Program-made: the position numbers and the translations under genes
The notes under the pieces: generated by a model
Told to the model about the DNA's origin: nothing
Databases searched by the model: none
What the model saw: only the letters and a program-made list of their open reading frames with translations
Shown here: positions 8,295 through 14,826 of the stretch, one piece after another
Layout of the letters: each line of letters opens with the position of its first letter
Numbering within the stretch: the first letter of the stretch is position 1
Origin: Bryobacterales bacterium
Lineage (GTDB): Bacteria; Acidobacteriota; Terriglobia; Bryobacterales; Bryobacteraceae
Reading direction: 5' to 3'
Length of the DNA stretch: 24,751 nucleotides
NCBI GenBank assembly: GCA_016789785.1
Contig: JAEUQE010000123.1
Span: 1 to 24,751, forward strand

Positions 8295-8320
8295 TATTCA
8301 AGAGAGTGAATAAATAATCA
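8287..8320 (+). promoter_or_regulatory. Pair of ARG-box-like operators (putative ArgR sites)
   Basis: Two palindromes resemble the ArgR core TGAATnnnnATTCA: AGTATAATTATTCA at 8287-8300 (about 8 of 10 core positions) and TGAATAAATAATCA at 8307-8320 (9 of 10). Their centres are 20 bp apart, close to the spacing of tandem ARG boxes in enterobacteria. The first covers the -10 element and the second covers the start region, so binding would block argC transcription. No argR gene is in the window; the assignment is inference from pattern and context. Confidence 0.5.
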
Positions 8321-8322
8321 GA

Positions 8323-9345
8323 ATGACCCACCGCGCCGGAATTGTTGGGTTTCGTGGCTATAGCGGCGACGAACTGATCCATATCCTGTCCAGGCACCCC
8401 AGAGTGGAGGTGGTCCTGGTAGAGCATCGTGCCGATTCGCACGATCGTGCGCGTCCCCGCGGTTATCGCGGACCGGAACGGGTGGCGTGCAATCCGGACG
8501 CCGTGAAGGCCGCCGGTCTCGATGTCGTGTTTCTCGCTACGCCGCCCGAAGTATCCATGGACTTGACGCCGTGGCTGCTCGATTGCGGCGCGAAAGTGGT
8601 CGACTTGAGCGGTGCGTTCCGTCTGCGCACCGCCGAAAACTACAAGCGCTGGTACAAGGAGGAGCACACCCAGCCCGCCTTATTGGCGGAGGCGGTGTTC
8701 GGTCTGCCCGAGTTCTATCGCGACCGTGTGCGCGGAGCGCGGCTGATTTCGAATCCCGGCTGCTATCCGACGGCTGCGAATCTCGCGCTGCGTCCCCTCA
8801 TCCACGCGGGCCTCGTCGACCGGACCGCCGGAATCGTCTGCGATGCCAAGTCCGGCGTCAGTGGCGCCGGCCGCAAACCGAGCCTGAAGACCAGCTACTG
8901 CGAGGTAACCGAGAATTTCTCGGCGTACTCCATTCTCGATCACCGCCATGTCGCCGAGGTGCTCCAGAATTCGGAAATCGAAGAATCGGAGTTCAGCTTC
9001 ACGGCGCACTTGCTGCCCCTCGATCGGGGCATTCTGGAAACCCTCTACTTCCGGACGCGCAACGTCGCGAACGTGGAGGAGATCCTCAGCGTGTATGAGC
9101 GCGCCTATGCGGGCGAGCCGTTCGTTCGTATCTACGAGCCCGGGCACGTGCCCGATCTGCGCGCTGTGCAGCGGACCAACTTCTGCGATCTCGGCGTGAA
9201 GTGGGATGCCGCCACCGGGCGAACCGTGGTGGTGGCCGCAATCGACAATTTGGTGAAAGGTGCCGCGGGCCAGGCCGTTCAGAACATGAACCTGGTGCTC
9301 GGGCTTCCGGAGACGGAATCGCTGCTCGCGGGAGATCGCCTGTGA
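8323..9345 (+). CDS. argC: N-acetyl-gamma-glutamyl-phosphate reductase
   Basis: Catalyses the NADPH-dependent reduction of N-acetylglutamyl phosphate to the semialdehyde, the third step of arginine biosynthesis. The 340 residues match the usual length. The N-terminal NADP-binding segment carries GFRGYSGDEL. The active-site cysteine is Cys147 in NPGCYPTAANLAL, and a likely catalytic histidine lies in DHRHVAEV (207-209). The C-terminal CDLGVKWDAATGRTVVVAAI and DNLVKGAAGQAVQNMN segments are typical of the family. The stop codon overlaps the GTG start of argB by 4 nt (GTGA), showing translational coupling. The ATG at 8323 is placed by the N-terminal glycine loop and the short promoter leader. Confidence 0.95.
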   Translation: MTHRAGIVGFRGYSGDELIHILSRHPRVEVVLVEHRADSHDRARPRGYRGPERVACNPDAVKAAGLDVVFLATPPEVSMDLTPWLLDCGAKVVDLSGAFRLRTAENYKRWYKEEHTQPALLAEAVFGLPEFYRDRVRGARLISNPGCYPTAANLALRPLIHAGLVDRTAGIVCDAKSGVSGAGRKPSLKTSYCEVTENFSAYSILDHRHVAEVLQNSEIEESEFSFTAHLLPLDRGILETLYFRTRNVANVEEILSVYERAYAGEPFVRIYEPGHVPDLRAVQRTNFCDLGVKWDAATGRTVVVAAIDNLVKGAAGQAVQNMNLVLGLPETESLLAGDRL

Positions 9346-10124
9346 AACTGCTGATCAAGTTGGGTGGAAGCCTCCTGGACTCGCCCGCTGACCGTCTGCG
9401 GCTGACGGGGGAGTTGGCCGAGGTCAGCCGTCAGCATCAGACTGTGATTGTCCATGGCGGTGGAAAGCAAATGACCCGCTTTCTCGCTGAACGCGGAGTC
9501 GAGAGCAAGTTTGTGGATGGGCTGAGAGTCACTTCTCCGGAAGTGGTTGATGCGGTACTGAAGGTCTTTGCAGGCACAGTAAATCACGAATTAGTCGCTT
9601 CTTTTGTGCAGGCTGGTGCGATGGCGGTGGGCCTCAGCGGTATTGATGCCTGCATGGCGGAGGCCGAGCAATTGCGCGAAGACCTCGGCGCTGTCGGGAA
9701 AATTGTACGGACGGACGGGAAATTGCTCAGTCTTTTGTCCGCGAATGGCTATTTACCCGTGGTGGCCTGTGTTGCTGGCAACCGCAGCGGTCAGATCTTC
9801 AATGTCAACGCCGATCAGATGGCGGTGGGCTGCGCGGCGGGTTTCGGCGCGGACCGTCTGCTGTTCCTCACGGACGTGGATGGGGTGAAAGGTCCCCAAG
9901 GGCTCATCTCGAAACTGACGCCCGAGGATTGTAAACGATTGATTCGAGAGGGAATTGCGACTGGAGGCATGCAAGCCAAGCTGAACGCTGCCTGCGATGG
10001 GTTGGCCAGCGGCGTCGGGGAGGTGGTGATTCTGCCAGGGGCACGGCAGCGCGTGGTCAGCGGCCTGCTCCAGGGGGATGCTGCGGGAACCCGATTAGTG
10101 ATGGAAAATGCAACACATGGCTGA
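9342..10124 (+). CDS. argB: Acetylglutamate kinase
   Basis: Phosphorylates N-acetylglutamate, the second step of arginine biosynthesis (amino-acid kinase family). It has 260 residues, starting at the GTG at 9342 that overlaps the argC stop. Visible motifs are KLGGSLLD (residues 6-13, nucleotide-binding lysine and glycine loop), VIVHGGGKQ (substrate loop), the central NVNADQMA, and LFLTDVDGVKGP before the C-terminal ATP-binding region with GGMQAKLNAA. The protein lacks the long N-terminal extension seen in arginine-inhibited hexameric enzymes, which suggests, by family knowledge, that feedback control may be exerted elsewhere. The frame extends upstream to 9201 but that part overlaps argC and is not used. 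Confidence 0.95.
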   Translation: MKLLIKLGGSLLDSPADRLRLTGELAEVSRQHQTVIVHGGGKQMTRFLAERGVESKFVDGLRVTSPEVVDAVLKVFAGTVNHELVASFVQAGAMAVGLSGIDACMAEAEQLREDLGAVGKIVRTDGKLLSLLSANGYLPVVACVAGNRSGQIFNVNADQMAVGCAAGFGADRLLFLTDVDGVKGPQGLISKLTPEDCKRLIREGIATGGMQAKLNAACDGLASGVGEVVILPGARQRVVSGLLQGDAAGTRLVMENATHG

Positions 10125-10701
10125 CGGAATCGACGCCCGAAAACCCAGCAATCTGTCGGTCCGCAAGGCGCTGATGCCTGATATCCCTCCATTGGTGAAG
10201 CTGATTAACAGCTTCGCTGCGCGGGGGATCATGCTCCCTCGCACGGAATTCGAGCTTGCCGAGAATGTTCGCGATTTCACAGTCGTGGCGGATGGCGACC
10301 GGCTGATCGCCTGCGGTGCGCTCCACTTCTACACGGCCCGGGCGGCAGAGATCCGGTCGCTGGCCGTCGATTCCGAGTATCAGAAACACGGTGTCGGCGC
10401 AGTCCTGATGCAGGCTCTGGAGAAGGAGGCGCGAACTTTCGATCTCGAAGGCCTGTTCGCGTTTACGTACGTACCGGGGTTCTTCCGAAAGCAGGGCTAT
10501 CGAGAGGTGGATCGCGCGGAATTGCCGCTCAAGGCCTGGAAGGACTGCCTCCGGTGCCCGAAATTTCAGGCCTGCGACGAGATCGCGATGTGGAAGGCTC
10601 TGCGCGAAGGTGGCGCTGGGTTCGCCGGGCAGGTGCTGGCGGCGGGCAATCCGTCCTCTCGCGATCCGGGACTCGTTCCGCTATTACCCCTCGTTCGTTA
10701 A
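10108..10701 (+). CDS. argA: GNAT acetyltransferase, short N-acetylglutamate synthase-like
   Basis: A 197-residue GNAT-fold protein. It has the acetyl-CoA-binding segment EIRSLAVDSEYQKHGVGAVL (motif A Q/RxxGxG/A, as QKHGVG), and a C-terminal stretch GYREVDRAELPLKAWKDCLR with the CLRCPKFQACDEIAM cysteine pattern common in short, single-domain NAG synthases. Such enzymes make N-acetylglutamate from glutamate and acetyl-CoA. It overlaps argB by 17 nt from the ATG at 10108; a second in-frame ATG at 10117 would overlap by 8 nt. Coupling to argC-argB strongly supports an arginine role. Symbol and substrate rest on that context; a generic GNAT is the alternative. Confidence 0.8.
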   Translation: MQHMADGIDARKPSNLSVRKALMPDIPPLVKLINSFAARGIMLPRTEFELAENVRDFTVVADGDRLIACGALHFYTARAAEIRSLAVDSEYQKHGVGAVLMQALEKEARTFDLEGLFAFTYVPGFFRKQGYREVDRAELPLKAWKDCLRCPKFQACDEIAMWKALREGGAGFAGQVLAAGNPSSRDPGLVPLLPLVR

Positions 10702-10711
10702 CACTAGTGCG

Positions 10712-10726
10712 TTTTCCGCCGGAAAA
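10712..10726 (+). repeat. Short inverted repeat at the end of the arg operon
   Basis: TTTTCC (10712-10717) and GGAAAA (10721-10726) flank a GCC loop, 10 nt after the argA-like stop codon. It could be a weak terminator, but the following T-run is very short (TTCT). Confidence 0.35.
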
Positions 10727-10799
10727 TTCTCACAGAAATCTTGCGCCCCTCGGACTGTCGATTTTCGAAAGTCCTGATGAGAAAAAATCGCTCTCAATT

Positions 10800-10819
10800 C
10801 ACTATATTTAGTGTATTAT
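10800..10819 (+). promoter_or_regulatory. AT-rich palindrome and possible promoter before the molybdopterin-type gene
   Basis: CACTA and TAGTG arms (10800-10804 and 10809-10813) surround TATT, followed by TATTAT (10814-10819), a 5-of-6 match to the -10 consensus. No convincing -35 element is at the right distance. About 60 bp here is strongly AT-rich in an otherwise GC-rich region, as expected for a promoter with an overlapping operator. Confidence 0.4.
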
Positions 10820-10860
10820 TTAACCGGCTGTGTTCCGCACGGCTGGCCGAGGAGCGATGC

Positions 10861-11832
10861 ATGAAAGCGCAGACCGTTGATGTGAGAGAGTCAAGGGGAA
10901 GGATTCTCTGCTGCACGATCTTCCGTCAGGGGGGCAGAAAACTGCTCGCCAAGGGACATGTTCTCAGCGAGGAAGATGTCAGGCTGCTTCAGAATGAAGG
11001 AATGGACCAGGTTTGGGTGACCGAACTTGAGGACGGTGAGGTGGCGGAAGACGACGCGGTGATGCAGGTCGCGCGCGAAATGGCCTGTGGATGCCTCGAA
11101 ATCCGGCTTGCCGCGGGAGGCCGCGCCAATCTGGTCGCCACCGAAGACTGCTGCGTTCTGGTCGACGATGAACTGCTGAAGCAGATCAACTGCACCGCCA
11201 GCGTCGTGATCAGCACCATGCTGAACTTCAGCCATGCCAAGGCAGGACAGCGGATCTGCACGATCAAGAGTGCGCCCTTTGCGGTGGCGCTGGCGCAACT
11301 GGAAGCGGTGATCTCGATTCTGCGCGAGCGCGGTCCGATCCTTCAGGCGCGCCCCATCCGGAGCCCTTCGATCGCGGTCCTCTACACCGACCCCCACAAT
11401 CCGGAACGGGCCCGGCAACTATTTGAAAACATCATGCGGCAACGTTTGGAACGCTTCGGCACCTGCCCCAGCTTCGCCTTAGCCGTGGTTGAGGATGAGG
11501 CATCCATCGCCCGCGCGCTTGGCCATTTGCTCCGAGCCAAGCCGACAGGAGTTCTCATCGCATCAACGACTGCGCCGGCGGGTCCCGAGGACGCCGTTGG
11601 ACGCTCAATGGCCCGAATCGGCTGCCATCTGGAGCGTTTTCTCGCCCCAGTGGAGCCAGGGAACCTTTTTCTGCTAGGATATAAGGATGACATCCCGGTC
11701 ATCTCGGCACCGGGGTGTTTTCGTTCGGCCAAGCCGAACGTAGTGGATATGGTTCTGCCGCCGGTTCTTGCTCGGTACCGGGTTTCAGGCTGGGAAGTAG
11801 CCTGCCTCGGTCACGGTGGTTTGTTGGCCTAG
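10861..11832 (+). CDS. Stand-alone molybdopterin-binding (MoeA/MobA-associated) domain protein
   Basis: A 323-residue protein. The ATG at 10861 is preferred: GAGGAG lies about 7 nt upstream, and the first 40 codons of the longer frame run through the promoter-like AT-rich stretch. The N-terminal 90 residues (ILCCTIFRQGGRKLLAKGHVL..EEDV..L...GMDQVWV) resemble the domain paired with MobA-like nucleotidyltransferases. The C-terminal half has a molybdopterin-binding pattern: LLIASTTAPAGPEDAVGRS-like segment, then PVEPGNLFLLGYKDDIPVIS, APGCFRSAKPNVVDMVLPPV. In the known fused proteins a MocA-type transferase domain follows; none is present here. It likely binds or senses molybdenum cofactor or a precursor; no molybdoenzyme gene is nearby. 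Confidence 0.65.
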   Translation: MKAQTVDVRESRGRILCCTIFRQGGRKLLAKGHVLSEEDVRLLQNEGMDQVWVTELEDGEVAEDDAVMQVAREMACGCLEIRLAAGGRANLVATEDCCVLVDDELLKQINCTASVVISTMLNFSHAKAGQRICTIKSAPFAVALAQLEAVISILRERGPILQARPIRSPSIAVLYTDPHNPERARQLFENIMRQRLERFGTCPSFALAVVEDEASIARALGHLLRAKPTGVLIASTTAPAGPEDAVGRSMARIGCHLERFLAPVEPGNLFLLGYKDDIPVISAPGCFRSAKPNVVDMVLPPVLARYRVSGWEVACLGHGGLLA

Positions 11833-11848
11833 TCGTTCTCCTCCACTA

Positions 11849-11879
11849 CCACAAGCCGTTACCTCCGAGCGGCTTGTGG
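11849..11879 (+). repeat. Perfect 10-bp hairpin
   Basis: CCACAAGCCG (11849-11858) pairs perfectly with CGGCTTGTGG (11870-11879) around an 11-nt loop, 16 nt after the molybdopterin-type gene. It has no T-run and lies just before the terminator at 11890-11921. Confidence 0.6.
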
Positions 11880-11889
11880 GTGCTCCTCA

Positions 11890-11921
11890 GCCGGGCGCCC
11901 GACCAGCGCCCGGCCTTTTTT
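11890..11921 (+). terminator. Rho-independent terminator
   Basis: GCCGGGCGC (11890-11898) pairs with GCGCCCGGC (11906-11914) as a perfect 9-bp GC-rich stem, followed by a run of six T (11916-11921). It ends the molybdopterin-type gene transcript. Confidence 0.85.
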
Positions 11922-11953
11922 CGAACTGATTTCCCAGCGCGTGTGACTCTTTC

Positions 11954-11968
11954 CGCAAGCGGCTTGCG
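11954..11968. repeat. Small hairpin upstream of the hypothetical protein
   Basis: CGCAAG (11954-11959) and CTTGCG (11963-11968) with a CGG loop, lying 26 nt before the start codon at 11994. It could sit in the mRNA leader of that gene. Confidence 0.4.
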
Positions 11969-11993
11969 CATTTGTTCGTAGGAGCCATTTCGA

Positions 11994-12473
11994 ATGCCGC
12001 ATCTCATTCGCACCATCGAGAACCTTCACCAGGGCCTTGTCAATCTTGACGATGCCGTGGGCAAAGATTGTCCCAATTTGGAAGGGGACGTGAGGCTGAT
12101 CCAGTACATGCTGCAACGGCTCTACTCGCAGTCGGAAGTCCGGCCTTCCACCTCGGTCACCGCCTCCTGGATGCCGCTCCGCCAGCCGCTCACCTGCAAT
12201 GGCGACTACGACCTTCCCACCAGGCTCTCCATTTTCCGGTTTCAGATCGACCTCGGAAAACGCTATGGGATCGCGGTTCTTATTGATGGGATCCTGACCC
12301 CGTCGCTCGAACCGAATTCCCCCCTCGCGCAGTTGAACCGGATCTACGAACTCAACTTCCCCCAGGATTACGCCCGCCTGCTGAAGGAGTGCGGCTCCGC
12401 ACCGCCTTGCGGCGCCGTCACCGGCTATGGCTCGGTGACATCATGCCGGGCTGTCGCTCCATTGCGCGGATAG
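11994..12473 (+). CDS. Peptidoglycan-binding-like protein facing the Hcp array
   Basis: A 159-residue protein with no signal peptide. Residues about 28-105 resemble a peptidoglycan-binding-1-like fold: EGDVRLIQYMLQRLY (paired-helix start), then NGDYDLPTRLSIFRFQ (the NG-x-x-D..T...FQ pattern) and a later VLIDGILTPSLE. This domain is common in proteins encoded near tail-like secretion systems, where it may attach to the cell wall. AGGAG lies about 9 nt before the ATG. The C-terminus is cysteine-containing and poorly conserved in character. It is convergent with the hcp array, whose nearest stop is 139 bp away. Family assignment is moderate; a role with Hcp is inference from position. Confidence 0.55.
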   Translation: MPHLIRTIENLHQGLVNLDDAVGKDCPNLEGDVRLIQYMLQRLYSQSEVRPSTSVTASWMPLRQPLTCNGDYDLPTRLSIFRFQIDLGKRYGIAVLIDGILTPSLEPNSPLAQLNRIYELNFPQDYARLLKECGSAPPCGAVTGYGSVTSCRAVAPLRG

Positions 12474-12492
12474 GCCGCGGCAGAAAAGCGAA

Positions 12493-12536
12493 GACGGAAG
12501 CACACGGCATCCTCCGCTGCGCCGTGAGCTTCCGTC
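12493..12536. repeat. Long interrupted hairpin between convergent genes
   Basis: GACGGAAGC (12493-12501) pairs with GCTTCCGTC (12528-12536), and CACGGC (12503-12508) with GCCGTG (12521-12526), separated by an A-A mismatch: 15 paired bases in total. It may end the plus-strand transcript of the 159-residue protein, but no T-run follows on that strand. Confidence 0.55.
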
Positions 12537-12541
12537 CAAAA

Positions 12542-12569
12542 GAGGGCAACCGCTCTCGCAGTTGCCCTC
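12542..12569 (-). terminator. Terminator of hcp1 (GGGCAAC hairpin)
   Basis: GAGGGCAAC (12542-12550) and GTTGCCCTC (12561-12569) form a perfect 9-bp stem. On the minus strand it is followed at once by TTTT, 44 nt after the stop of the last hcp gene. Confidence 0.65.
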
Positions 12570-12612
12570 CAGCCCGTTTCGCACTGGGCCGATTGCTGGG
12601 ACTTGCCGTTGG

Positions 12613-13107
12613 TTAGACAGGGCTGCCCTGGTTCGCCTTGAGGCTCCAGAACTTGTCCACGAAGCCCGCCATCGTGCCGTCGCTCTTCTGCAGGTTGTAG
12701 CTGATCTGCAGTTTGTCGAAGTTGAAGCTGATGGACTCGGTGGGAATCGGATCGCCCGAGCCCTGGCCGCTGACGGTGTAGCTGGACACCAGCACGTCGG
12801 TGAATTCGGCCTTGAAGTAGATCTCCTGCTTGCCAGAAGCCTTGCGGACCTTCATGGTCGCCTTCTTGATATGTTTGCCGGTGGCGCAGTGCAGGAATAG
12901 AAGCGTGGACGCCTTGTCGCAGCGCTTGTTGAAGTGGAAGTCCTGGAACTGGCACTTGCCGGCGCCACCACCACCACCGTACGCGAACGCGCCCGCCTGT
13001 GAGGCGCCGAAGGAATAGGACATCAGTTCGATGTGATCGGGCAGTTGCTTATCTTCAGTTTCGCCCTTGATCCCGTCGAGTTCCAGAAATGCATCAAATG
13101 CAGCCAT
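12613..13107 (-). CDS. hcp: Hcp family type VI secretion tube protein, paralog 1
   Basis: A 164-residue Hcp (TssD), the ring-forming protein that stacks into the inner tube of type VI secretion systems and can also be secreted. Family marks are VKGE-like GIKGETED (12-19), the glycine loop YGGGGGAGK (43-51), KHIKKATMKVRKASG (78-92) and VSSYTVSGQGSGDP (107-120); the same glycine loop occurs in Pseudomonas Hcp1. The start is the MAAFDAF methionine at 13107, with GGGAGA upstream; the frame continues to 13173 through the conserved leader and that part is not used. It differs from paralog 3 at one residue only (Ile instead of Leu at 135). Variable positions: Thr68-Leu69 and Thr145-Met146-Ala147. 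It is the last of six genes. Confidence 0.92.
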   Translation of the reverse strand: MAAFDAFLELDGIKGETEDKQLPDHIELMSYSFGASQAGAFAYGGGGGAGKCQFQDFHFNKRCDKASTLLFLHCATGKHIKKATMKVRKASGKQEIYFKAEFTDVLVSSYTVSGQGSGDPIPTESISFNFDKLQISYNLQKSDGTMAGFVDKFWSLKANQGSPV

Positions 13108-13132
13108 TGTTTTAGTCTCCCTGTTGTTGTCT

Positions 13133-13164
13133 GAGGAGGTTGTCGCCTGTCCTCTACATCTAAG
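13133..13164 (-). promoter_or_regulatory. Conserved leader element of hcp1
   Basis: On the minus strand this reads TTAGATGTAGAGGACAGG followed by CGACAACCTCCTC, and recurs almost unchanged before hcp3 (14657-14690) and hcp5 (16047-16080). GAGG and CCTC ends can pair as a small hairpin. Possible promoter-proximal or 5'-UTR control element; its function is unknown. Confidence 0.5.
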
Positions 13165-13229
13165 AACGTGCACTTGCGGGCGGCAATCCCATCACACGCT
13201 CGGAGAAAAAAACGTAGCCGAAAAACGGA

Positions 13230-13259
13230 GAGGGCAGCGGCCACTTGCGCGCTGCCCTC
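13230..13259 (-). terminator. GGGCAGCG hairpin downstream of hcp2
   Basis: GAGGGCAGCG (13230-13239) and CGCTGCCCTC (13250-13259) form a perfect 10-bp stem; on the minus strand TCCGTTTTT follows. It lies 158 nt after the hcp2 stop, within a 310-bp spacer (13108-13417) that otherwise contains only the hcp1 leader and GC-rich sequence with no recognisable gene. Confidence 0.6.
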
Positions 13260-13417
13260 TTGCGGTGAGGTGTGTGGCCCGTCGGTCCCTGGCGCTCACC
13301 CAGGCCGCATGGCATTCAGGCTGAGACGCAAGGCCGCTGGCGGGCTGGGCGTTGTATCTCCCAGGGTTGGGCGGATCGAGGTGAGCGCCCTGGGGCCCGG
13401 CGAGCGCCAGCAGCCAG

Positions 13418-13912
13418 TTAGACAGGGCTGCCCTGGTTGCCCTTCAGGCTCCAGAACTTGTCCACGAAACCAGCGAACGAACCGTCCGACTTCTGCAAGT
13501 TGTAGCTGAGCTGCAGCTTGTCGAAGTTGAAACTGATGGATTCGGTGGGGATCGGGTCTCCCGAGCCTTGGCCACTGACCGTGTAGCTGGACACCAGGAT
13601 GTCCGTGAACTCGGCCTTGAAATAGATCTCCTGCTTGCCCGAGGCCTTGCGCACCTTCATGGTTGCCTTCTTGATGTGCTTGCCCGTGGCGCAATGCAGG
13701 AACAGACCCGGGGATGCCTTATCGCAACGCTTGTTGAAGTGGAAGTCCTGGAACTGGCACTTGCCCGCGCCACCACCACCTCCGTATGCGAAAGCGCCCG
13801 CTTGCGAAGCACCGAACGAATAGGAAAGAAGCTCGATGTGGTCGGGGAGCTTCGCGTCCTCTGTCTCCCCCTTGATCCCTTCGATCTCCAGAAATGCGTC
13901 AAACGCAGCCAT
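13418..13912 (-). CDS. hcp: Hcp family type VI secretion tube protein, paralog 2
   Basis: A complete 164-residue Hcp. This copy is the most distinct of the 164-residue forms: the N-terminus reads FLEIEGIKGETEDAKL, the loop after KAS is Pro68-Gly69-Leu, and the C-terminal loop reads DGSFAG with KGNQGSPV at the end. The glycine loop and the VSSYTVSGQG segment are intact. Its upstream region lacks the leader element shared by copies 1, 3 and 5, and instead has a strong GAAGGAGG ribosome binding site about 10 nt before the ATG, so it may be controlled differently. Confidence 0.92.
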   Translation of the reverse strand: MAAFDAFLEIEGIKGETEDAKLPDHIELLSYSFGASQAGAFAYGGGGGAGKCQFQDFHFNKRCDKASPGLFLHCATGKHIKKATMKVRKASGKQEIYFKAEFTDILVSSYTVSGQGSGDPIPTESISFNFDKLQLSYNLQKSDGSFAGFVDKFWSLKGNQGSPV

Positions 13913-14073
13913 TTCTTGTATCCTCCTTCAATGGCGAGGATCGACGGCCCGTTCGGTTGCCAGAAACGCGGACAAAAGGACGGATCAGTCGTCCTCAAGG
14001 GAATTCTGCCACAACCGGCGCCGGAAAGAAACGGTATTCTTGGCCGGTACGCGCGATGCCTGCAAATGCGAAA

Positions 14074-14097
14074 GGGCAGCGCCAGTAAGCGCCGCCC
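14074..14097 (-). terminator. GGGCAGCGC hairpin downstream of hcp3
   Basis: GGGCAGCGC (14074-14082) and GCGCCGCCC (14089-14097) with a 6-nt loop, 29 nt after the hcp3 stop. The single mismatch is A-C in plus-strand RNA but G-U in minus-strand RNA, so the structure is best formed in the hcp transcript. The T-run on the minus strand is short (TTT). Confidence 0.55.
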
Positions 14098-14126
14098 CTT
14101 GTTGAGTTTGTTGAATTTGCCGCCGT

Positions 14127-14621
14127 TTAGACAGGGCTGCCCTGGTTCGCCTTGAGGCTCCAGAACTTGTCCACGAAGCCCGCCATCGTACCGTCGCTCT
14201 TCTGCAGGTTGTAGCTGAGCTGCAGCTTGTCGAAGTTGAAGCTGATCGATTCGGTCGGAATCGGATCGCCCGAACCCTGGCCGCTGACGGTGTAGCTGGA
14301 CACCAGCACGTCGGTGAATTCGGCCTTGAAGTAGATCTCCTGCTTGCCGGAAGCCTTGCGGACCTTCATGGTCGCCTTCTTGATGTGCTTGCCGGTGGCG
14401 CAGTGCAGGAACAGCAGCGTGGACGCCTTGTCGCAGCGCTTGTTGAAGTGGAAGTCCTGGAACTGGCACTTGCCGGCGCCACCACCACCACCGTACGCGA
14501 ACGCGCCCGCTTGCGAAGCGCCGAATGAGTACGACATCAGTTCGATGTGATCGGGCAGTTGCTTATCTTCAGTTTCGCCCTTGATCCCGTCGAGTTCGAG
14601 AAATGCATCAAATGCAGCCAT
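14127..14621 (-). CDS. hcp: Hcp family type VI secretion tube protein, paralog 3
   Basis: A complete 164-residue Hcp differing from paralog 1 at a single residue (Leu135 here, Ile there). Its first about 17 codons and leader (14572-14686) are identical in DNA to those of paralog 5 (15962-16076). The body matches paralog 1 in protein rather than paralog 5 (Leu30-Met31 region is LMSYS here, LLSYS in copy 5), so the gene looks like a mosaic. GGGAGA lies about 10 nt before the ATG. Confidence 0.92.
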   Translation of the reverse strand: MAAFDAFLELDGIKGETEDKQLPDHIELMSYSFGASQAGAFAYGGGGGAGKCQFQDFHFNKRCDKASTLLFLHCATGKHIKKATMKVRKASGKQEIYFKAEFTDVLVSSYTVSGQGSGDPIPTESISFNFDKLQLSYNLQKSDGTMAGFVDKFWSLKANQGSPV

Positions 14622-14656
14622 TGTCTTAAGTCTCCCTGTTGTTCTTGTTTTCGTTC

Positions 14657-14690
14657 GAGGAGGTTGTCGCCTGTCCTCTACATCTATTAA
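14657..14690 (-). promoter_or_regulatory. Conserved leader element of hcp3
   Basis: The same minus-strand block as before hcp1 and hcp5, here preceded by TTAATA rather than TTCTTA. A hairpin, ATTCGC (14696-14701) / GCGAAT (14706-14711), lies just upstream of it in the minus-strand sense. Confidence 0.5.
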
Positions 14691-14826
14691 GGTGCATTCG
14701 CTTGCGCGAATCCCTCATCGGCCGGCGGAAAAAGTTCCACCACCCGCGAGCCTGCCAAAATGGACCATGAGGGCAGAGCCGTGAGATCGGCCCTTCCGAA
14801 TGCAGCCCGCCATCGATCGTGCACGG

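Noticed and set aside
7675..8667. Minus-strand open frame of 330 codons opposite the zinc-ribbon gene and argC
   Set aside because: It crosses two clear plus-strand genes and the argC promoter, has no domain pattern and no ribosome binding site.
13657..14469. Minus-strand open frame of 270 codons between hcp2 and hcp3
   Set aside because: It lies out of frame within two hcp genes and their spacer; the similar frames within the other hcp genes are equally shadows.
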